Shown here in pieces: positions 21,801 through 31,003 of a DNA stretch of 64,000 bases (position 1 is the stretch's first letter; every line of letters starts with the position of its first letter). A program made the translations under genes and the position numbers. A model generated the notes under the pieces. The model searched no databases, was not told the DNA's origin, and worked only from the letters and a program-made list of their open reading frames with translations. This DNA is from Chrysogorgia sp. JL179-B06 (taxonomy: Eukaryota; Cnidaria; Anthozoa; Scleralcyonacea; Chrysogorgiidae), in NCBI GenBank assembly GCA_035772405.1, contig JAYKKM010000047.1, positions 3,700,001 through 3,764,000 on the forward strand, read 5' to 3'.

Positions 21801-24800
21801 TAGAGTCACCGAAATTATTGTTTTGCACTTCCTTTATTTTATGGTGCCCTGCAAGTATTTCTTTCACTTTTTCAAGAAATATACCTTGGGCTTTTTGTAA
21901 GGCAACAGCAAGTTCACTTTCTGATGTGGTATTTTTGTGATTCAGCAGTGACGAATTTTGAGGCAAAACCCTGTGGGTTTTCGGCTCCGAAAATGTGGTT
22001 TCATTGCTCAGTTTAAATTCGGTTGAGTTGGATGGCGAAACGATGTTGTTTGGTCGTTTTGTTGGCATTTGAAGAACAGAACTGCTAGAAGATTCTGCCT
22101 GAAGATTTTCTTTGTTTCGGTCATTGCGTGACGTAGTCGCCACCTGATTGTCGATTTTGTGTATATTTGGGTAAGAAGCTGCTGGTAAGCCAGGTAGTTT
22201 GCTTTGGGTAACACGATCCAGTGACGAAAGTAGCCCTTGATTTGACTGATTGCTCGGTTCGTATTTATTTAAATATGAAGGTACTTTAACGCCATTTGTA
22301 GTATAATTGATGCGGTCATTGGGTGATGTAGCCGCCATCTGATTGTCGAGTTTGTGTATATTTGGGTAAGAAGCTGCTGGTAAGCCAGGTAGTTTGCCTT
22401 GGGTAACACGATCCAGTGAAGAAAGTAGCCCTTGATTTGACTGCTTGCTCGGTTCGTATTTATTTAAATATGAAGGTACTTTAACGCCATTTGTAGTATA
22501 ATTGATGCGGTCATTGCGTGACGTAGTCGCCACCAGATTGTCGAGTTTGTGTATATTTGGGTAAGAAGCTGCTGGTAAGCCAGGTAGTTTGCTTTGGGTA
22601 ACACGATCGAGTGAAGAAAGTAGCCCTTGATTTGACTGATTGCTCGGTTCGTATTTATTTAAATATGAAGGTACTTTAACGCCATTTGTAGTATAATTGA
22701 TACGGTCATTGCGTGACGTAGTCGCCACCTGATTGTCGAGTTTGTGTATATTTGGGTAAGAAGCTGCTGGTAAGCCAGGTAGTTTGCTTTGGGTAACACG
22801 ATCGAGTGAAGAAAGTAGCCCTTGATTTGACTGATTGCTCGGTTCGTATTTATTTAAATATGAAGGTACTTTAACGCCATTTGTAGTATAATTGATGCGG
22901 TCATTGCGTGACGTAGTCGCCACCTGATTGTCGAGTTTGTGTATATTTGGGTAAGAAGCTGCTGGTAAGCCAGGTAGTTTGCTTTGGGTAACACGATCGA
23001 GTGAAGAAAGTAGCCCTTGATTTGACTGATTGCTCGGTTCGTATTTATTTAAATATGAAGGTACTTTAACGCCATTTGTAGTATAATTGATGCGGTCATT
23101 GCGTGACGTAGTCGCCACCTGATTGTCGAGTTTGTGTATATTTGGGTAAGAAGCTGCTGGTAAGCCAGGTAGTTTGCTCGGTTCGTATTTATTTAAATAT
23201 GAAGTTACTTTAACGCCATTTGTAGTATAATTGATGCGGTCATTGCGTGACGTAGTCGCCACCTGATTGTCGAGTTTGTGTATATTTGGGTAAGAAGCTG
23301 CTGGTAAGCCAGGTAGTTTGCTTTGGGTAACACGATCGAGTGAAGGAAGTAGCCCTTGATTTGACTGCTTGCTCGGTTCGTATTTATTTAAATATGAAGG
23401 TACTTTAACGCCATTTGTAGTATAATTGATGCGGTCATTGCGTGACGTAGTCGCCACCTGATTGTCGAGTTTGTGTATATTTGGGTAAGAAGCTGCTGGT
23501 AAGCCAGGTAGTTTGCTCGGTTCGTATTTATTTAAATATGAAGGTACTTTAACGCCATTTGTAGTATAATTGATGCGGTCATTGCGTGACGTAGTCGCCA
23601 CCTGATTGTCGAGTTTGTGTATATTTGGGTAAGAAGCTGCTGGTAAGCCAGGTAGTTTGCTTTGGGTAACACGATCCAGTGACGAAAGTAGCCCTTGATT
23701 TGACTGCTTGCTCGGTTCGTATTTATTTAAATATGAAGGTACTTTAACGCCATTTGTAGTATAATTGATGCGGTCATTGCGTGACGTAGTCGCCATCTGA
23801 TTGTCGAGTTTGTGTATATTTGGGTAAGAAGCTGCTGGTAAGCCAGGTAGTTTGCTTTGGGTAACACGATCGGGTGAAGAAAGTAGCCCTTGATTTGACT
23901 GATTGCTCGGTTCGTATTTATTTAAATATGAAGGTACTTTAACGCCATTTGTAGTATAATTGATGCGGTCATTGGGTGATGTAGCCGCCATCTGATTGTC
24001 GAGTTTGTGTATATTTGGGTAAGAAGCTGCTGGTAAGCCAGGTAGTTTGCTTTGGGTAACACGATCCAGTGAAGAAAGTAGCCCTTGATTTGACTGCTTG
24101 CTCGGTTCGTATTTATTTAAATATGAAGGTACTTTAACGCCATTTGTAGTATAATTGATGCGGTCATTGCGTGACGTAGTCGCCACCTGATTGTCGAGTT
24201 TGTGTATATTTGGGTAAGAAGCTGCTGGTAAGCCAGGTAGTTTGCTTTGGGTAACACGATCGGGTGAAGAAAGTAGCCCTTGATTTGACTGATTGCTCGG
24301 TTCGTATTTATTTAAATATGAAGGTACTTTAACGCCATTTGTAGTATAATTGATGCGGTCATTGGGTGATGTAGTCGCCACCTGATTGTCGAGTTTGTGT
24401 ATATTTGGGTAAGAAGCTGCTGGTAAGCCAGGTAGTTCGCTTTGGGTAACACGATCGAGTGAAGAAAGTAGCCCTTGATTTGACTGATTGCTCGGTTCGT
24501 ATTTATTTAAATATGAAGGTACTTTAACGCCATTTGTAGTATAATTGATGCGGTCATTGCGTGACGTAGTCGCCACCTGATTGTCGAGTTTGTGTATATT
24601 TGGGTAAGAAGCTGCTGGTAAGCCAGGTAGTTTGCTTTGGGTAACACGATCGACTGAAGAAAGTAGCCCTTGATTTGACTGATTGCTCGGTTCGTATTTA
24701 TTTAAATATGAAGGTACTTTAACGCCATTTGTAGTATAATTGATGCGGTCATTGCGTGACGTAGTCGCCACCTGATTGTCGAGTTTGTGTATATTTGGGT

Positions 24801-26985
24801 ACGAAGCTGTGGGTAAGCCAGGTAGTTTGCTTTGGGCAACACCATTGAGTGAAGAAAGTAGCCCTTGATTTTCCTTGATTTTCCCTTCAGGATTCTGATC
24901 CTTTCCATTTGTTAAGTTGTTGTGATCGTGAAGACTTTGAGGCTGGTTATCATTTGTTATAAACTGTAGTGTTACCGCCTGATTACTGAGTTTATTTTTA
25001 TTTGAGTAGGATGGTAATGTATCTGAACGTATTAGATGTTCGGTTAGAGTTTCTCGTGCGCCATCACTGGGAGATTCTACATGTACATTTTCCTTGTTTT
25101 TATTTCCATTGTTCTTGTAAAATTTGTTCGAGGGAAAAGAAAGCCCAATATTTTTTGGAATTTTATTTTGCACTGAACGCATTGGAGAGCTTGAATGTTG
25201 CAGCCGTTGACTTGTCTTATCTTCTTGTAATACGTTTTGATCGTATGCAGTTACAATATTTTCATTCTTGGGTGATGCTTGCCTTAATCTTGTAACTGTG
25301 TCGGAATCGGATGTTAAAGGTGCCGCTTCATTTTCGAGGCGTTTTTTCTCCCCTTGGTGCAAGACTCCATTGACCAATTCTAGCCGTCCATTTCCTTGAT
25401 TTTTGTTATGAATATGATCAGCTTCGGACATTGTTTTATAAGAAAATAATTTTTGAAGATGTGCGAGTATTTCCGATTTGTTTTTATTTTTGATCGTGGT
25501 GAGGTGTTTATGCACCCGGGAATTAAAAATTCTTTGAAGTCTATCTATCCGCTCAATGGTCCCGTTGGAAGAATTCGCTGACAAGCCACTAGACGGGCGG
25601 CTCTTGAGCTGATTCCAAGGCATAATCGTATGAAGTCGATGTGGGAATGATTGTGCTGCTCCAGACTTATCGTTTATCCCAGGTGGTGCGCCAATAAACG
25701 TTTTCTTGTCTCCATGCACAAAATGTGTTGTATTATTTAATGTGTTTGATACAAAGTCTGAGAAAGAACTTCCTTCACTCATCACTTTTCTCGAGTTCTC
25801 GTTGGGTCTCTGTATTATGTCCAGTGGCGTTCCGGTTACCTCCTTTAAATCATCTTGCAACGAGTACTCGCTTGTTGGGTCAACTCTAACGTTACTGTGA
25901 CTTGCACTTTCGGGTAATATGCCGGAAAATTCTTTTTCCAGTTGGCTAAGTTTATTTAATTTCTCACCTTGAGCTTTCTCGAGCTCTTCCAAAAATGACA
26001 TACGTGCCAAAGCAAATGAATACCTGGCCTTATTTTCTCGATATGTGCTGACCTTAACGAAGGTTTTAACTGGCTTCATGATACTTGCGTGATGGTTCAA
26101 TTTCGAAGACACATGTTCTTTTGGTTGGCTGTGTGAATCTATGAATGCTGAAACGGTTTGTAATAGCGACCGTGGTTGAAGAGCTGAAGAATTTTGTGTT
26201 GAAGACGCGTTTTCTACACTTTCATGACTTCGTATTCTCTTTAGAGTTTTAAGCAAGTCTAGGAGAATTTCTTTTTTACTTGTTTTTACACGCTGATGAG
26301 GGTCTAGAAATATATAGAAAAAGTGCAGATAAATATCTGGAAATGAAATGAAATGAAATGAAATGAAATGAAATGAAATGAAATGAAATGAAATGAAATT
26401 AAATTAAATTAAATTAAATTAAATTAAATTAAATTAAATTAAAGTTAATATCCATACCAGAAATGTAAACTTGTAGCTGTGGCAATTAACGCTTTTAAAA
26501 CTGCCCTTACCTCTCCAGTATCTACTGATGCTTGCTTGCACATTGGTAGGTTTAATAATATTCGAGCGTGCATTGGATTTCTTCTCATCTTTAAATATAC
26601 GTTCGTTTCTAATCTGATAGTTGTGTGTAATTGCTGATTCACTGATTGGTTGTTGGTCATTTCGTGTATTAATTTGGTCCAGAGATATTGCCTGTGGTGA
26701 GTCAGATTTCTTGACGTGATTTTGTATTTTTCTCAAGCGTTTCAATAACTCGTGCAGGAACTTCTGTTTCTTTACCTTTGTTAACACCTGAGATTCTGAA
26801 GATATGTAAAAGATCAGAATGGAAACCTTATAGTAAGCATGTTGTTTATTGTTTATTGTTTATTGTTCCTTGGATGTAATATGTTGCTTGTAATTTGCCT
26901 TATACAGTAATTTGTATATCTTACCATCACTTCTGACACTTCCAACTGCTAGGAATAGGATAAGCAGGGTAATGAAGCGTACCAT
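18538..26985 (-). CDS. Gene A: secreted repetitive protein, four exons, about 1853 aa
   Basis: Family not recognised. Exons (minus strand): 26985-26925, 26795-26511, 26303-21416, 18865-18538. Junctions are phase 1, 1 and 2 with consensus donors (GTAAG, GTAAGG, GTAAGT) and acceptors ending CAG or TAG. The total, 5562 nt, is an exact multiple of three. The protein begins with a signal peptide (MVRFITLLILFLAVGSVRSD), so it enters the secretory pathway. Exons 2 and 3 both begin with a Lys/Leu helix (KKQKFLHELLKRLRKIQ; KKEILLDLLKTLKRIRS). Then comes a Ser/Asn-rich region, about 14.5 repeats of 65 residues, a Pro/Gln-rich stretch, an Asp/Glu-rich segment and a basic tail. There are no cysteine motifs or membrane segments. 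A small extra exon in the 2.5-kb last intron cannot be excluded. It is divergent from gene B. A matrix, adhesive or mineral-associated role is possible by composition only. Confidence 0.8.
19004..19540. mobile_element. TTAA-flanked element in gene A intron 3
   Basis: TTAA at 19000-19003 and 19541-19544 flank ends GGTGGATCC and the complement of GAGCCACC; the inner parts GTAGGTTTT and GTGGTTTT also correspond. 537 bp, no ORF. A related single end may be present at 54101-54112 (AAGGTGGCTC). Confidence 0.6.
19660..19808 (-). repeat. tRNA-derived SINE, minus copy
   Basis: On the minus strand it starts GTCCTGGTAGCTCAATGG (box A) with GGGTTCGATTACC (box B) about 50 bp on. A body follows that ends near ACAATTCACTAAATTG. 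The anticodon stem does not pair, so it is not a working tRNA. It lies in intron 3 of gene A. Confidence 0.7.
19984..20105. repeat. 122-bp inverted-repeat element (MITE-like)
   Basis: AAGCTGGGTTTCTATTAAGC at the left is nearly complementary to GCTTAATCGAAATCCAGCTT at the right, and GAATATAG/CTATATTC extends the arms. It sits between the two opposed SINE copies. Confidence 0.65.
20172..20300 (+). repeat. tRNA-derived SINE, plus copy
   Basis: Same family as the copy at 19660-19808 but in the opposite direction: box A GTAGCTCAATGGTTAGAG, box B GTGGGTTCGATGCCC, then the body with TTGAGTAGCAAACAATGC. Confidence 0.7.
20684..20862. repeat. Foldback element, about 80-bp arms
   Basis: The left arm (AAGGTTGGTGTACTGCCGAA through CTAACGTTTCGAACGAAG) is mirrored by the right arm (CTTCGCTCGAAACGTTAG through TTCGGCAGTACACCAACC), with a short centre at about 20767-20779. 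The arms carry the CGAAACGTT core. A diverged lone arm lies at 53905-53965. Confidence 0.85.
21416..26303 (-). CDS. Gene A exon 3: giant repeat-bearing exon, 4888 nt
   Basis: It follows the acceptor TTTCTAG and ends CAAAG|GTAAGT in phase 2. A continuous frame of more than 1600 codons holds the entire 65-residue repeat array (about 22105-24860). Upstream of the array it is Ser/Asn-rich with a likely coiled segment (SFLEELEKAQGEKLNKLSQL). Downstream it has a second one (ALQKAQGIFLEKVKEILAG) and a Pro/Gln-rich stretch (LPNFGFNAQRQALGQPNPG). Confidence 0.9.
22105..24860 (-). repeat. 195-bp coding repeat array of gene A
   Basis: Fifteen occurrences of the PNIHK core, fourteen full or nearly full units of 65 residues beginning DRVTQSKLPGLPAASYPNIH and containing INYTTNGVKVPSYLNKYEPS. 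Copies are almost identical at the DNA level, pointing to recent gene conversion or unequal exchange. Two junctions lack the same 17 residues (51 bp, KQSNQGLLSSLDRVTQS), giving short units that keep the frame. Variants such as TTSPND versus TTSRND and EPSN versus EPSK alternate, hinting at a two-unit higher-order repeat. Confidence 0.95.
26341..26442. repeat. Compound pentanucleotide microsatellite (AAATG)n-(AAATT)n
   Basis: About 12 AAATG units switch abruptly to about nine AAATT units. It lies in intron 2 of gene A, just upstream of exon 3. Confidence 0.95.
26511..26795 (-). CDS. Gene A exon 2: Lys/Leu helix exon, 285 nt, phase 1-1
   Basis: It follows the acceptor CATATCTTCAG and ends TGGAGAG|GTAAGG. 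Being 285 nt with phase 1 on both sides it can be skipped or duplicated without changing frame. Its opening helix resembles that of exon 3. Confidence 0.75.
26925..26985 (-). CDS. Gene A exon 1: signal peptide
   Basis: ATG at 26985 opens 20 codons of a classic signal sequence (basic start, hydrophobic core LLILFLAVG, small residues before the likely cleavage). It ends GATG|GTAAG in phase 1. The start is chosen because it gives the signal peptide. Confidence 0.8.
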
Positions 26986-29900
26986 TCTCGTTCAAGTGAA
27001 TTCAGCCGTTGGATAAATCATGCTGCCTGTAACGTGTTGTAAATACTAGAGATTCAAGTGATTAAAAAGAGATTCAAGTGATTAAAAGTAAGAAGCTGTA
27101 TAACAAAAATTATTTAGATTAAATATATAAATTGTACCATTTCAAGATAGAAACAAGACAGAAATTATTACAAGACTAGTTCACTTCTACTCGAAGTATC
27201 ACAAAGATTTACAAAGAAAAAAGAAGAACAACAGGACATCACTAGTTTTTCCCCCGTGTTAACCCCTTGACAATGGTGAAGAAAACGTTTTTCTATTAGA
27301 AATAATTTTTATCAATATGTATATTCTTTATTTAAGAAATATTTTTTACGAAAAATATATCATTACTTCTTCTTACAATTGCCCTATCTTGGAATATTGA
27401 AATCGTAGAGAATTGAAATCGTAGAGAATTGTGGTTGAATATATAAGTACATGCTTGGTATGATCTGCAAACACATAATTGGTATAATTTTTTTACGAAG
27501 CTATACAATTTATATCATTACGTATAATTTCTCTATCTTCCACTGTGAAACTTCTTAAATTTATATCATTAAATAATTATCTTCATAATAACAATATGAA
27601 TTATTTTATTTTATAACAACAAGTAAAACAATTATTATTTTATATTAATATTTGAACTGATTTTTATTTAAATATTAATTAAAATATAATTTTAACTAGG
27701 GTCTTAATAAAAAGCATGTAAAGGTTTCTAGTAGATCCCTAGCCTTAGTAATCATAAATCTTTGTAAATAATATAAATGAAAGTTGTAAATGGGCAAAAT
27801 GAATAATAATAATAAAATGTAATTGTATTGGTAAAATTAAACTTTTTCAAAAAATAGTGAGAAAAGAAATGGAAACGAAAAGCAATAACCAGATTATTCG
27901 GAAAGAAAAAACCATAGAAAAGATGCGGGACTCGAAATCTTGCATGCCTTGATTTTTGTTTCGTAAACCCATTGCGCCACAATGCAGGCAGACAGTCGGG
28001 TCTCGGAAATGTTGGTATAGAAAGATCATTTTTGCATTCTATGTGTACTATGCCGACTGAAAATTCATTTCCACTTTCTCGCATCAAATTAAAGCTTAAT
28101 ATGTGAGTTTAGAAGTTACAAAATAATATTTTAAAAATATTCTATTCACCACATTGCCAATGTGAATGGATTTATTCATTTGCAGTAACTCACCGAATAG
28201 ACGTCAAGACCGGAGATTAAGACGAACGAGAAGAGAGTGTTCAAACAACCTATAATGAAAGCACAAATTTCGCCATCAAAATCGAAAGTCGTTTATTTAT
28301 ATAAAGCAAGAAATGTTTGTGATACTAAGCTTGTGACTGGTAACATCTTGAATCCCTGCAGTTATAGCGGGCAAAATAAGGCCAATTACCTCTGCTTTAA
28401 TATCGCACTTGTCAGCTCGAGAAGCAATGATTCGCTTCAAAAACAGTTCTTTGAATCTCAAAACTTATACAGTACGAAATTGTCAAAAGATGAAAACCAG
28501 GATAAAATGCAGGTTGTTTTTGCTTAAACATTTAGTATCCCTTTCAATAACATTTAACGCGTTGTCCGAGAGCTCGTCGCTTTTCCACCTCCGAAGCATT
28601 CATTTGCATATGTGTGTATGTGTAGGTGTGCTTGTGTATGCAGAGAGTAAGCAAGAAATCGGTGTGCAACTAGTTAACTTATATTACACAACAGTAAAGT
28701 TAACCTTAGTTAACTGATCAGCTGCAATAATTTAGCTTCCTTTATTTTATTCCGTTATTCCTCTTTTCTTGCTGACGCAATTAAATGGCATAGGATTAGT
28801 TTAGACATTGATAATACAGAGATACCGTTTAAAATATTATTGAAATCGCAGAGAACATACGTTTAATATGTTAAATGCAAACATTTAATTCCGTTTCCGC
28901 ACTTAGAAAAATTGTGCTATCAGTTAACGATCGCTTAACCCTTCGAATTCAAACCTTAATTTTTTTCAAAAAACTATCTCTTCAGAAACATTCACAATGC
29001 TATCTCAATTTTTCTTCGCATGCCATGCTGTTGATTATAAAGCATTGTGAATTTTAGGTTTGGTTATATTTAAACTAACATTTTACGGTTGATCAACTAA
29101 CATTTTACGGTTGATCTACTTACCGTATCAGCCAAGCGTCACTGTCAGGCGGCTTAGTGTTGTCTATTCAAGCATTCCGTTAACCAAGAAAACATTAACG
29201 TTTCATTGTTGCTTTACTTAGTTAACCCTAAATTAAAACACGATTATTTCTTTCTTCCAGCAATATTCGCCATTTTCGTTTCATCTATCCGGATATCTAC
29301 AATACATCAGCGAACCAAAACAGCAAATGACCTAACAATTTGTTTAGTTGATCATTATTTATTAAAGATTTTCCACTAGATATACTCCAATGGCCCAACT
29401 TGGCATTGGTCTGAAATCATGACATTCATTATGGTTTATTCGTTATCTTGCATGGTTTAAGTCCTCCAAACATTCCAGCTAGAACACCTAAGAAGATAAA
29501 ATATGCTTTTCAGGTGGAATGATAAAAAGCTTGTGATACTTGTATCGCCTGTGAGATTTTTCTAAAATATTTTCAGTCAACGTATTTGTGTCGTATTCGC
29601 AATGGAGGAAAGTCAACATTATATTTTGCCGGTTCACTTTGTCTTATTCCATCACATATCCTAGTAGTCTAAGATTATGGTTTTTACATGTCAAAGTTGT
29701 CGAGTTGTTGAATATTTAACGTACAGTATTGCATTGTTTCGAAGCAAAATTAAAATAAAATAATTGCTTAAATGATATTTCTTTGGTGGATCGCTAAAGG
29801 GTATTAGGATCCTGAGAGTACACGTAATTAATACAAAATACAATTATTTTATTTATCAGCAAGATGTTATATAGGGTAAGTAAGTTTTAAGATATAAGAC

Positions 29901-30936
29901 ATAAGATATAAGATAAAAGTTGATAAACCAAAAACGGGAAATATGAAACGCAATTTCGTTATTAAAGTCTAGTTTTACATTTACAACGAATCGTCCACTA
30001 AGGCTACCATTGTAATCGCTCATTAGATTACCTGCTCTGCAAAGGTAAAAGTACCTGCTACTATAGATATTTCCTTTTGATATAGAACATCTTCAGATGA
30101 TACTCTACAAATTAAAGAGAATTATTTCAACAAATTAAAGAGAATTATTTTTATTTTTCCAAAAAGATCGGTGAAATCCAGAAGTAGGTTTTTGGGGGAA
30201 GTAAGTATTAAAATTACTAGTATTTCAAATTCTATTGTGTAAAGCAATTATAATAAACAATCTATACTGTTTAACTTGATGATCGATTTTTGACGAATTT
30301 TTAACGTTTAATGCAACACCATCTTACAAAACTTTGCTAAAAACATGTTCAAAATACGCCGCCAATTCGTTCAAAAACAATTGTTCGCAAACTGTAGTCT
30401 TATGTAATATCTTGCCTATACCCCATTTTTATTATTTATAAACATTCTATATGAGACAAATAGTTGAACAGTGAAATATTTCGTTGATTTGATCTTTCCT
30501 TTATGTTTGTAAAATGCTATTGAATGAGTGCATACAATAGTTGCTACTAGAGAAATTTGACCGTATTCAAACGTTTCAAAGAATGTTTATAAATAATGTC
30601 TGGGATTATAGGCACTTTAAATAGTTTGGTTGTTTAGTAATAAACTATTCACTTTCATTCTCTTTTCATTTTAAGATTGCATTATTATCTATACTGTTGT
30701 GTATTTTAACTGAAGACCATGAGTGTATAGCTCAAACACGCACGATTATTGTTTGATGGATTGCATTACCTATTTCAGAAATAATATATGTTCTCTAATG
30801 TGAAAAGTCACGTATAACAACTTATTTCGTTCGGCGTTAATGCTAGATCACTAAATAAATCTGATGTATAATTATGTTTCCAGGCTACAGTGTATACAGT
30901 CATAATGATGGATTGACCGTGGTTGACCATGAACGA
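26986..30936. promoter_or_regulatory. Divergent intergenic region between genes A and B
   Basis: About 4 kb between the two start codons, very AT-rich, likely holding both promoters. No TATA box can be assigned with confidence. A direct pair AACATTTTACGGTTGATC lies at 29079-29116. A minus-strand tRNA-like SINE fragment lies near 27925-28000. No other gene is seen. Confidence 0.4.
27925..28000 (-). repeat. tRNA-like SINE fragment
   Basis: On the minus strand TGTGGCGCAATGGGTTTACG (box-A-like) is followed by AGATTTCGAGTCCCGC (box-B-like). Confidence 0.4.
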
Positions 30937-31003
30937 ATGACCAAGATGCTGCTAGTAGTTTTTATAGGCTTGCTACAGAATTACATCTTATTTGTTAATG
31001 CAG
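30937..31003 (+). CDS. Gene B exon 1: signal peptide
   Basis: ATG at 30937, preceded by a nearby ATG in another frame that stops at once. 22 codons plus one base, ending in a strong GTGAGTG donor. Confidence 0.75.
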
